Assembly: GCF_024054035.1 (NCBI RefSeq)
Contig: NZ_JAMXQU010000001.1
Span: forward strand, 124,001 to 188,000
Length of the DNA: 64,000 bases
Reading direction: 5' to 3'
From: Asaia lannensis NBRC 102526
GTDB taxonomy: Bacteria > Pseudomonadota > Alphaproteobacteria > Acetobacterales > Acetobacteraceae
In this document: positions 1 through 7,198 of the stretch, one piece after another
How the letters are laid out: each line of letters starts with the position of its first letter
How positions within the stretch are numbered: the stretch's first letter is position 1
Position numbers and translations under genes: made by a program
Notes under the pieces: model-generated
Database searches by the model: none
The model's input: the letters and a program-made list of their open reading frames with translations, nothing else
Told to the model about the DNA's origin: nothing

Positions 1-1
1 C

Positions 2-718
2 CGACTGCACCATCTGCTTGGTCTGTCCGCTGGCCTGTTCCTGACCACCTGGATCGTCAGCGGATGGCTATCAGTGGATCACGGACTGATTTTCCCAACC
101 GGGCAACCGGATGCGGATCAGAGCAAGGCTTATCAGGGAAGATCCTTGGAAGCGGCGGTTGGCGAGATTGCGATCTCGGCGCTGAACCGGATAGCCGGTC
201 CTTCAGCACTTCGCTTTACCTCGGTTGGCGGGATGACCATTGTAGAAGGGAGCGATGCGAGCGGCATACGTACTACATGGAATGCGCATGGAGATCGTCT
301 CGCATTTGTACCTGACGTAACACTTCTTCATGCCGCCGCCGCAGCCTGGCCATTAGCACGTCCAACGCGTGTAGATGCAATCAGCCCAGACGACCTTTAT
401 GGACATCTGATCTATCAGGGCCTACCGGAGGGTGCCGTGCGGATGCGCTTGGGCAACATCCATGGACTGCCTGGCAGCACGTGGGTCGACGTGGACCGCA
501 CAAGTGGTGCGTTGCTGGATGTGATGGACTGGCGGCGTCGGCTGTATCGTTGGCTGTTCAACGGGTTGCATACGTTCGATGTGCCGGGACTGAGCCATCA
601 CGGCGTTCTTCGCCGACTCATCATGGCGCCTATTCTGCTGGCCGGGCTGGCTTTGAGCGTTACGGGTATAATTATTGGCATGAAGCGACTACGCGTCCAG
701 CCCCGTAGGCTGCGCTGA
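2..718 (+). CDS. PepSY-associated membrane protein, C-terminal part (5' end outside the window)
   Basis: The reading frame is open from the first bases, so the gene starts upstream of the window; the GTG at 74 is internal. The frame opens with a hydrophobic segment containing LLGLSAGLFLTTWIVSGW, the histidine-rich helix and SGW turn typical of PepSY_TM proteins. A periplasmic domain of about 150 residues and a last membrane helix (ILLAGLALSVTGIIIGM) before a basic tail follow. Members of this family are inner-membrane proteins often encoded beside siderophore receptors, and some are thought to reduce ferric siderophores. A TonB-dependent receptor lies in the same island at 7195-9387, which fits, but the true partner may be upstream of the window. 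The family call is fairly sure; the substrate is unknown. Confidence 0.7.
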   Translation, partial: RLHHLLGLSAGLFLTTWIVSGWLSVDHGLIFPTGQPDADQSKAYQGRSLEAAVGEIAISALNRIAGPSALRFTSVGGMTIVEGSDASGIRTTWNAHGDRLAFVPDVTLLHAAAAAWPLARPTRVDAISPDDLYGHLIYQGLPEGAVRMRLGNIHGLPGSTWVDVDRTSGALLDVMDWRRRLYRWLFNGLHTFDVPGLSHHGVLRRLIMAPILLAGLALSVTGIIIGMKRLRVQPRRLR

Positions 719-1399
719 TAGACGAGCTACTGGGTTTACCTGAGGCCTGGTTCGTGTGATGCCGGTTGGACGAGAAGCGAATCGACAAGATATGGCATGA
801 GGTTATCTGACGGATTGGGAATCTCACACGATTCAATCTGCGCGGAAAACGCTCTAACACTACTTTGGCAGAAAACATTGGGAAGGGATTCCCTTGACGC
901 CCGATCGCTGATTGATAGGAAACCGGATATGATGAGGGCTGGCGATGGACGGGGATTGGCGAGCGGATCTGGATGCATGGCTTGACCCCAGTTAACGTGA
1001 CATCACCGCATCTCTTCCACAAGGCGAAAGCTCAAAGGGAAGCGGAAATATAGCCTTACCGCATGAGCGATCAGCTCAAGAGAAAATCGGTGCCGTTTGT
1101 AGCTCAAACTGGACGCGCTCATCGACCGCTTTTACCATGCCGCAGTTAATGTGACAGTGCCCCTGCCGTTTCGCGCCCATTTCACCTACTTCCGATAATA
1201 AAGATTATTGGCGGTACGTCGACATATTGGGAGGCGATTCCAAGGATCTCTGTCTGGAATGGGGGGGGCGAGCCGTCGGTCCGCTTTCAGGAGGCAATGG
1301 GTCGTAGCTGCCGTCCCGATTGGAATCGTTCATCGGGGAAGTCGAAGCTTTCCTGAAACTCATTCGCAGCGCCCTTGCGGGAACGCTGCTCGCCTGACG
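719..1399. other. Intergenic, no supported gene
   Basis: About 680 bases between the PepSY gene and the TetR gene. Only short open frames occur, without a ribosome binding site or recognisable family. Two similar short stretches, GTTAACGTGACA near 990 and GTTAATGTGACA near 1146, hint at decayed mobile-element ends, but I cannot name an element. The only clear structure is the repeat site at 1185-1218. Confidence 0.5.
1185..1218 (+). repeat. Dif-like repeat, copy 1 (degenerate right arm)
   Basis: The left arm CCTACTTCCGATAA is identical to the left arms of copies 3 and 4. A 6-base centre TAAAGA and a diverged right arm (TTATTGGCGGTACG) follow. The upstream flank CCGTTTCGCGCCCA is shared with copy 4, so similarity extends about 20 bases outside the arm. 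It is probably a core-type site of a tyrosine recombinase (inference), with one half eroded. Confidence 0.6.
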
Positions 1400-2080
1400 T
1401 TACTGCCAGTCCTGCAACCATCCCGCACCGGCAAGAAGGTGTATGGCCTCCCTAATCCGATCCGGAGCAGCGGTTTCGAGCGCTGCTACGTCCTCACCCA
1501 TCAGGGCGCGCATCTGGTGCGGCGCGAACACAAGGTCGATTAACTTCGCCGCCAGCGGAAGCGCACGCGCCAAGGTGTCGGGTAATACGTCTTGCTGGCC
1601 GATAATGGCAGCGGCGACCCGAAGCATTCCGCCTTCGCGTCCGATCCTGTCGGCGAGGCGGGCCAGTTCGGGCATCCTGTGCGCCGTCGACATTACGACG
1701 CGCATCAGGGCGATTACCTCGGGCCGAAGCGAGTGCGACAGGATCGATTGCCCCGCCACCATCAGCCGCGCCTCCAGCGGAAGATGCCATGGCACGTCGG
1801 TCGCCGGGGCGAGGCCGCGATCGACATTATCCCGGATGACGGCGGCGAACAGTTCCTCCTTATTGGCATAGCGCGCATAGATGCTTGCCTTGCCCGCTCC
1901 AGCCAGCGCCGCGACCTGATCGCAACTGGTCGCGTCAAACCCACGATCGAGGAACAGGCTCGTTGCAGCGTTAAGGATGCGGCGGTCGACCTCTCCGGCC
2001 TGCGTGGCCGGTGGACGCCCACCATAACGGCGTGGCCTCTTGCCTGAGGTCGAAGGGAGGATCGTTGACGTCATTCCCAT
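1400..2080 (-). CDS. TetR/AcrR family transcriptional regulator
   Basis: A 226-residue protein. Residues about 30-80 form a TetR-type helix-turn-helix: ILNAATSLFLDRGFDATSC followed by VAALAGAGKASIYARYANKEELF. The C-terminal part looks like the ligand-binding domain of AefR-like members. ATG at 2080 is used; a second ATG two codons later is possible. It is divergent from the SDR gene at 2147 with 66 bases between, so it likely represses itself and the SDR/epoxide hydrolase pair (inference). The ligand is unknown, although the neighbours suggest an epoxide or other reactive small molecule. Confidence 0.85.
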   Translation of the reverse strand: MGMTSTILPSTSGKRPRRYGGRPPATQAGEVDRRILNAATSLFLDRGFDATSCDQVAALAGAGKASIYARYANKEELFAAVIRDNVDRGLAPATDVPWHLPLEARLMVAGQSILSHSLRPEVIALMRVVMSTAHRMPELARLADRIGREGGMLRVAAAIIGQQDVLPDTLARALPLAAKLIDLVFAPHQMRALMGEDVAALETAAPDRIREAIHLLAGAGWLQDWQ

Positions 2081-2105
2081 CAGATAGAGCCAACTGCTGT
2101 CAATG

Positions 2106-2126
2106 TGAACTAGACGGACACGTTCA
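2106..2126. promoter_or_regulatory. Candidate TetR operator
   Basis: The sequence shows TGAAC, 11 bases, then GTTCA, a short dyad in the 66-base gap between the divergent TetR and SDR starts. The position suits a shared operator. The arms are short, so this is only a candidate. Confidence 0.35.
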
Positions 2127-2146
2127 GTTTATATAGATGGTTGGAT

Positions 2147-3037
2147 ATGACCAACATCCTCATAGCCGGTGCGGCCGGCGACCTGGGCTATCGCATCAGC
2201 ACCGCGCTCGTCCGACGCGGTGCGGCGGTATCAGCGCTTATCCGGAAAGGATCGCCACCAGACCGGCTGGCGAAGATCCGCTCGATCGGTGCTACGCCGG
2301 TCGAGATCGATTTCGAGGACGCCACGGCGCTGCGCGAGGTCTGCCATGGGGCTGGCTGCGTCGTCTCGGCGCTGAATGGACTGGAACCCACCATCATCGG
2401 TGCGCAGGGACGACTGCTGGATGCGGCGGTAGCGGCGGGCGTGCCTCGCTTCATGCCGTCCGATTTCTCGCTAGATTTCACGAAGACGCGCCCTGGCGAC
2501 AACCGCAACATGGACCTGCGCCGCACCTTCATGGCGCGCGTGGATGCGGCGCCGATCCGCGCCACATCGATCCTGAATGGCGCGTTCGGCGAGCTGCTGA
2601 CCGGTGAGGCCCCGATCGTCCTGCACAAGCTGCGCCGTATCCTATGCTGGGGTGATCCCGACCAGCTACTCGACTTCACCACCAAAGACGACGTGGCGGA
2701 CTATGCCGCCGATGCGGCACTCGACGGGCAAGCGCCTCGCTTCCTGCGGATCGCGGGCGACGTGGTGTCGCCCAATGACCTCGCCGCGCTGATGTCCAGA
2801 CTCAACGGGCGGCGCTGGCGAACATTGCGACCAGGCGGCCTTGGCCTGCTTGGGGGCCTGATCCGCATCACACGCGCGTTGTCGCCAGCGACCGACGTGC
2901 CATTTCCGGCCTGGCAGGGGATGCAATACATCCGCGATATGTCGAGCGGGCGCGGCAAGCTGACGCCGCTTGACAACGATCGCTACGGCAAGGCCGCCTG
3001 GACGCGCGTCGCCGACATTCTTGCGCTCACCATCTGA
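2147..3037 (+). CDS. NmrA/isoflavone reductase-like NAD(P)-binding SDR
   Basis: About 296 residues. The N-terminus ILIAGAAGDLGYRI is the glycine-rich dinucleotide-binding turn (GxxGxxG type) of atypical SDR proteins. FMPSDFSLDF at about residue 105 is a characteristic NmrA/isoflavone-reductase segment. ATG at 2147 is preferred over an in-frame TTG at 2141. Such proteins bind NAD(P)H and act as reductases or redox sensors; the substrate here is unknown. The epoxide hydrolase starts 21 bases downstream, so the two are probably co-transcribed under the divergent TetR regulator. Confidence 0.8.
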   Translation: MTNILIAGAAGDLGYRISTALVRRGAAVSALIRKGSPPDRLAKIRSIGATPVEIDFEDATALREVCHGAGCVVSALNGLEPTIIGAQGRLLDAAVAAGVPRFMPSDFSLDFTKTRPGDNRNMDLRRTFMARVDAAPIRATSILNGAFGELLTGEAPIVLHKLRRILCWGDPDQLLDFTTKDDVADYAADAALDGQAPRFLRIAGDVVSPNDLAALMSRLNGRRWRTLRPGGLGLLGGLIRITRALSPATDVPFPAWQGMQYIRDMSSGRGKLTPLDNDRYGKAAWTRVADILALTI

Positions 3038-3058
3038 CAGGCCGTTCGGAGCCACGCC

Positions 3059-4213
3059 ATGACCGATGCCGTCGAGCCGTTCCACCTCGCCGTTCCGCAA
3101 GCCGATCTGGATGACCTGGCGCAGCGCCTAACCGACATTCGTTGGCCGGATCCGGGGACGATAGACGATACCAGCCAGGGGCCGCCGCTCATCAAGGTCC
3201 GTACGATGGTCGAGCGCTGGCGCGACGGCTATGATTGGCGGGCGTGCGAGGCGCTGCTGAACGGCTGGGGCCAGTACCGCACCACCATCGACGGCCTCGG
3301 CATTCATTTCCTGCATATTCGCTCGCCCGAACCCGACGCGCTGCCATTGCTGGTGACGCATGGCTGGCCGGGATCGGTGCTGGAGTTCCGCGATGTGATC
3401 GCCCCGCTGACCGATCCTGTGGCGCACGGCGGTGAGGCGTCCGACGCCTTCCACCTCGTCATCCCGACGCTGCCGGGCTTCGGCTTCTCAGACAAGCCGA
3501 CCGCACCTGGCTGGAATATCGGCCGGATCGCGGGCGCCTGGGTGACGCTGATGAGGCGGCTCGGCTACAATCGCTGGGCGGCGCAGGGTGGCGATTGGGG
3601 CGCGGGCGTCACCACGACGCTCGGTTACATGATGCCTCCTGGACTTATCGGCATTCACCTTAACATGGTGTTGTTCCAGCCGACCGACGATGAACGCGCC
3701 GGTGCTGATGACGCAGAGCAACGCATGCTCGCGGACGCTCAGCGTTACGATCAGGAATATGCCGGCTATTACAAGCTTCAGAACACGCGACCACAATCCG
3801 TCGCCTTCGCGCTCGCGGATTCGCCCGTGGGCCTTGCAGCCTGGGTCTACGCGCTGTTTCAGGACGTGTCGGATAGTGGCGGCGATCCAGAAAAGGTTTT
3901 CTCGCTCGACGCCATGCTGGACGACATCATGATGTATTGGCTTCCCAACGCCGGGCCGAGTTCGGCGCGCCTCTATTGGGAGACGGCACAGGCCATGCGA
4001 AAGGGCGGATTTTCGACTTCGCCGATGGCGACGCCGGCCGGTATCAGCATGTTCCCCGGCGAACAGGTCCGCTTGTCACGGCGTTGGGCGGAGTCCCGCT
4101 TCGCCAACCTGGTCCACTTCGGCGAGCCGGACCGCGGTGGGCACTTCGCCGCGCTGGAGCAGCCGGTACTATTCGTGGGCGAGGTACGCCAGACGTTCCG
4201 CTCCCTGCGCTGA
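3059..4213 (+). CDS. Epoxide hydrolase (alpha/beta hydrolase with EHN domain)
   Basis: A full-length protein of 384 residues. The first 90 residues match the epoxide hydrolase N-terminal (EHN) region. HGWPGS at residues 101-106 is the oxyanion-hole motif. GGDWG at 177-181 places Asp179 as nucleophile, and GGHFAALEQP near residue 360 supplies the catalytic His. The family opens epoxides to diols through an ester intermediate on the Asp. With the upstream SDR and TetR regulator this resembles a small inducible detoxification or catabolic unit. The substrate cannot be told from sequence; a juvenile-hormone-type or xenobiotic epoxide hydrolase are both possible by family. Confidence 0.88.
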   Translation: MTDAVEPFHLAVPQADLDDLAQRLTDIRWPDPGTIDDTSQGPPLIKVRTMVERWRDGYDWRACEALLNGWGQYRTTIDGLGIHFLHIRSPEPDALPLLVTHGWPGSVLEFRDVIAPLTDPVAHGGEASDAFHLVIPTLPGFGFSDKPTAPGWNIGRIAGAWVTLMRRLGYNRWAAQGGDWGAGVTTTLGYMMPPGLIGIHLNMVLFQPTDDERAGADDAEQRMLADAQRYDQEYAGYYKLQNTRPQSVAFALADSPVGLAAWVYALFQDVSDSGGDPEKVFSLDAMLDDIMMYWLPNAGPSSARLYWETAQAMRKGGFSTSPMATPAGISMFPGEQVRLSRRWAESRFANLVHFGEPDRGGHFAALEQPVLFVGEVRQTFRSLR

Positions 4214-4367
4214 TCCCCCGTCCCCCAGGCGATTGTTGATCGGGAAAGCGAACCGCACCGGAATCGACAGAGATCAGTTCTCACAGAAGCATGTTGCCAC
4301 GTCCGCTTTTCGGAGAGGTCATACCACGCTTTGGCGTCTGTGAGGCAGGCGATAGCGGGATAACCGT

Positions 4368-4754
4368 TCAGATTGAGCAGTGTCGCTGCCGAACCGGATA
4401 AGCCGCCATTTGACCATCTTCGGACATGAACAGGGCATCCTCGGCGATGGCCTGCGCGATAAGGAGATGATCGAACGGGTCGCGATGATGCTGCGGGAGC
4501 GCCATCAGACCCTGAAGATGGGCGGAATTGATCGCGAGCCAAGTAAACCCGTCCCGTTCAACGGCTTTCAGTATTTGATCCAGATTCCCCTCCAGCTTGC
4601 CGATGCGTATTTTTACCGCGATCTCCCACAGCGAAACGACGCTAACAAGGATATCGTGCGCCGGGTCGGCAATCAGATCCCGCGCTTCTGGCCCCAGGCG
4701 GTCACTGTCCACCAGCCACCAAAGTAGGGCGTGGGTATCAAGGAGGATCTTCAT
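4368..4754 (-). CDS. PIN-domain toxin, VapC-like
   Basis: A 128-residue PIN domain. Acidic residues sit in the expected places: LLDTHALLWW (Asp6), SLWEIAVK (Glu about 43), and DPFDHLLIAQA (Asp about 92 and 95). The short C-terminal strand LFMSEDGQM provides a further acidic residue. PIN toxins are metal-dependent ribonucleases. The start codon overlaps the antitoxin stop by 4 bases (ATGA), the usual coupling of a toxin-antitoxin operon. It sits between the epoxide hydrolase and the small recombinase, so it may stabilise this block of the island. Confidence 0.85.
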   Translation of the reverse strand: MKILLDTHALLWWLVDSDRLGPEARDLIADPAHDILVSVVSLWEIAVKIRIGKLEGNLDQILKAVERDGFTWLAINSAHLQGLMALPQHHRDPFDHLLIAQAIAEDALFMSEDGQMAAYPVRQRHCSI

Positions 4755-5014
4755 AGAGGCTGATCGACGCTTTCGAGCATGTCGGTCGGCGTCTGGTCAA
4801 AATCGTCGGCCACGCGCAGATGGGCGCGCAGGGAGCCCGGAACCCGCCGAGCCCGCAGGGCCGGGCCCGGCGGCCGCAATTCGGCAACAACCTCGTCATG
4901 GGACGTGACGAGGATGACCTGTCCCTGACGGACCTGACGCAGATACGTCGTTAGATTGCCACGGAACTCCCGTACGCCGATTTTCTGCGGTTCGTGACTG
5001 ACAGCATGGACCAT
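4751..5014 (-). CDS. Antitoxin, Phd/YefM type
   Basis: About 87 residues. IGVREFRGNLTTYLRQVRQG followed by VILVTSHDEVVAEL is the typical Phd/YefM DNA-binding fold. The remaining C-terminus would wrap the toxin. The ATG at 5014 is chosen because GGAGA lies 7 bases upstream; a longer frame to 5062 lacks support. It pairs with the PIN toxin (4-base overlap). Phd-type antitoxins usually repress their own promoter, which would lie at about 5015-5080. Confidence 0.82.
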   Translation of the reverse strand: MVHAVSHEPQKIGVREFRGNLTTYLRQVRQGQVILVTSHDEVVAELRPPGPALRARRVPGSLRAHLRVADDFDQTPTDMLESVDQPL

Positions 5015-5081
5015 GGATACTCTCCTTTGTGTTATCATATCCTGTACACAAATGGAGCGCATCCATTATCTCGGCATCCCC

Positions 5082-5858
5082 CTACAGGTCGGTCGCCTCG
5101 GAAAGTGCAAGTGCGTCCTCCACGTCGACGCCGAGATAACGTACCGTGCTGTCGAGTTTGGTGTGGCAGAGCAAAATCTGGATTGCCCGGATATTCCCGG
5201 TACGCTTGTAAATCAGCGCCACCTTGGTCCGCCGCAGCGAATGCGTGCCATACTCGCCCGCCGACAAGCCAACCGCGGTGACCCATTCGTCGAGCAGGCG
5301 TGCGTATTGGCGTGTGCTGAGATGCGCCGAAGCACCCAGGCGGCTGGGAAAGACGAAATCGGTCAGCGTCCCACCGTGATGGTCGAGCGAAATCTTGATG
5401 CTTTCTCGGGTTGTCTGGGTGATCTCGAACTGCACCGGGCGCCCCGTCTTTTTCTGAACGCTCAAGGCACGATGACGAACCTGACCGCTGGCGACGATAT
5501 CGTTGATTTTAAGGGCGACCAGATCGTAGTCGCGCAGTTTACTGTCTATTGCCAGATCGAACAGGGCACGGTCACGGATCCGTTCTTCACGGGCGAGATG
5601 AAAGCGGATTGCCCAGACATGCTTCTCTTTAAGCGGACGCTTGGCGCCGACAAAGCGCCCTGCATTCCATGGAAGTGCGGCGCGGAGCGTAGGATGGGGG
5701 AAGGACGTGGGCTGTGGCCTGACAGATCTCCAGACGCTGCGGATTGCAGCATCAGGATCAAGCGAGATTAGCGATCGGCTACATCCGGTTTCGGAAACGA
5801 CGGAAAGCGCTTTCTGCGTCTGCGAAGAGGCGGAAGCTGCCAGCCGGTTGGAGCACAT
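5082..5858 (-). CDS. Small tyrosine recombinase (about 200-residue family, start uncertain)
   Basis: The conserved part begins at PWNAGRFVGAKRPLKEKHVW (near 5670) and runs about 195 residues to the stop, the usual size of this compact tyrosine recombinase family. The catalytic set is complete: Arg in SKLRDYDLVAL, Lys in VQKKTGRPV, HSLRR, His in LLCHTKLDSTVRYLG (Cys replaces the usual Gly before His), and Tyr in the same segment. No ATG, GTG or TTG lies in frame between ATG 5858 and the PWN motif, so either there is an unusual N-terminal extension or the 5' end is altered. Repeat copy 2 (5917-5950) lies just upstream, making this enzyme the best candidate to act on the repeats. Confidence 0.8.
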   Translation of the reverse strand: MCSNRLAASASSQTQKALSVVSETGCSRSLISLDPDAAIRSVWRSVRPQPTSFPHPTLRAALPWNAGRFVGAKRPLKEKHVWAIRFHLAREERIRDRALFDLAIDSKLRDYDLVALKINDIVASGQVRHRALSVQKKTGRPVQFEITQTTRESIKISLDHHGGTLTDFVFPSRLGASAHLSTRQYARLLDEWVTAVGLSAGEYGTHSLRRTKVALIYKRTGNIRAIQILLCHTKLDSTVRYLGVDVEDALALSEATDL

Positions 5859-5916
5859 TGGATAAGAGCGACGAGCCTCCGAGGCACGCTTTCCAGCCCG
5901 TCCTCCGCCCATCACA

Positions 5917-5950
5917 CCTACTTCCGACAATAAGAAAAACCGGAAGTAGA
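5917..5950 (+). repeat. Dif-like repeat, copy 2
   Basis: Left arm CCTACTTCCGACAA, centre TAAGAA, right arm AAACCGGAAGTAGA. The reversed right arm reads TCTACTTCCGGTTT, so the outer 9 bases of both arms match closely and the inner ends have drifted. It lies upstream of the small recombinase gene and directly beside a decayed NmrA copy. Weaker dyad symmetry (TCCGCC on the left, GGCGGA on the right) extends past the arms. Confidence 0.75.
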
Positions 5951-6015
5951 AAAAGTGGCGGAAGACCGGCAATTTTTGGCGTTCTAGAATCTTATCTCGC
6001 TATGCCTTATCGCCT

Positions 6016-6175
6016 GATCCGAAACATCAGGCTCGAGAAGTTTTCCATGAAGGCCGCAGGCCGCAAAACCGTAGCGGGCAAGCCTGGTAAGGCACTGTGC
6101 CGCTCGATGATCAGTTTTCTCTGGAAACGGAGCACGCCGCACCGCCACTCCACCCCACCCGAAGAGCACTGAAGG
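6016..6175 (-). pseudogene. Internal fragment of an NmrA-type SDR (decayed copy of the gene at 10295-11140)
   Basis: Read on the minus strand, the fragment gives CSSGGVE, a diverged stretch, then LRPAAFMENFSSLMFRI and a stop two codons on. The intact gene at 10295-11140 has CSAGGVE and LRPAAFMENFSSMIFRI at the same places. Upstream and downstream coding parts are missing. About 70 bases between repeat copy 2 and this fragment also match the stretch after copy 3 (shared CTTATCTCGCTATGCC). The junction falls at GATCCGA, which occurs twice in the intact block (10256 and 10661); this suggests deletion of about 405 bases between direct repeats. No function is expected. Confidence 0.75.
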
Positions 6176-6283
6176 ACAGAGGTAATAAGCTGGTGAGGCT
6201 CCACCGTCACGATCTGGCGAGTGACAGAACGGCAAGCCCTCTGCTGGCAGCTTCATTTTGAGGCATATGCAGCGTGCCACCGC

Positions 6284-7198
6284 TCACTCGAGCTTTCGCG
6301 CCTTTAGCCACCAGATAAATTCATCAAGCCAGTAATCGCTTGTCGTCCCCTGCGGGGCAAGGCTAAAGCCATGTCCCCCATGCCCGTAGATATGAAGCTC
6401 CGCATCGACCCCGGCCCGACGCCACGCCGTATAGATCTGCACGGCGTCCATTGGCAGCAGTGGGTCGTCGCTGGCCGCGGCGATGAAAGCCGGGGAGGCG
6501 TCTGAGGGGATTGGTCCACGAAGTCCGCCATACAGGATGCCAACGAATGCAGGACGCGTTTCTTTGGCACCTATCGACAGATCGACAGCAAGAAACGCCC
6601 CTGTCGAGAAACCCAGGAAGCCAATCCGTACAGGATCGATCCCCCAGTCCCTGGCATGCGCTTTCACGAGGAATATTGCTCGTCGCGCATCCTCCAGAGC
6701 GTGCGCCTCCCCCGCAAAGGGAGGAACGGGTTCCGTCGAAGCCTCCTTGGCGCGCTTCGTGATCGCCTGCATCTCCCGCAGATGAGTAGCGGGCATGTGC
6801 ATGCCGGTATCAGGGCTCCTTATCGTGCGATATTTAAGAACCAGTGCGGTATAGCCCCGTTCGGCCAGGGCACGTGCAATGTCGACGCCTCCCTGCTGGT
6901 AATCGATCCCGACAAATCCCCCACCTGGAGCGACAATCACTGCCGTTCCGTTCGCGTGATTTTTGCCAGGTCTGAACAGCTCGAGAGTGGGCTCACTGAC
7001 GTTGAAGACGATCGAGTCTGCCATGCCGTCAACCCGGGCAACAGTTTCCGGCACGCCAAGCGTCGGCAATTCGCCTTTACTGTAGAGAGAATATACCTGG
7101 CGATCCCCGGCTGCGGGCGTATGGGCAACGCCCAGGGCACAAGGCGAGAAGATTGAGAGTAATGCTGCAGAAACGAGAAAACGGATCTTCCTCATCAC
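6284..7198 (-). CDS. Secreted alpha/beta hydrolase (esterase-like)
   Basis: A 304-residue protein with an N-terminal signal peptide (basic MMRK, then a hydrophobic stretch to about residue 25). VAPGGGFVGI at about 90-98 is the oxyanion region, GFSTGA carries the probable nucleophile Ser198, ASDDPLLP carries the Asp, and GHGGHGF carries the His. The fold resembles BD-FAE/acetyl-esterase enzymes. Its ATG overlaps the stop of the upstream TonB-dependent receptor by 4 bases, so the two are translationally coupled. A role in cleaving an imported ester-containing siderophore or other ligand is a reasonable inference from that pairing, not shown by sequence. Confidence 0.8.
   Translation of the reverse strand: MMRKIRFLVSAALLSIFSPCALGVAHTPAAGDRQVYSLYSKGELPTLGVPETVARVDGMADSIVFNVSEPTLELFRPGKNHANGTAVIVAPGGGFVGIDYQQGGVDIARALAERGYTALVLKYRTIRSPDTGMHMPATHLREMQAITKRAKEASTEPVPPFAGEAHALEDARRAIFLVKAHARDWGIDPVRIGFLGFSTGAFLAVDLSIGAKETRPAFVGILYGGLRGPIPSDASPAFIAAASDDPLLPMDAVQIYTAWRRAGVDAELHIYGHGGHGFSLAPQGTTSDYWLDEFIWWLKARKLE

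Noticed and set aside
797-985. 62-codon plus-strand frame
   Set aside because: No ribosome site, no family and no support in the surrounding decayed DNA.
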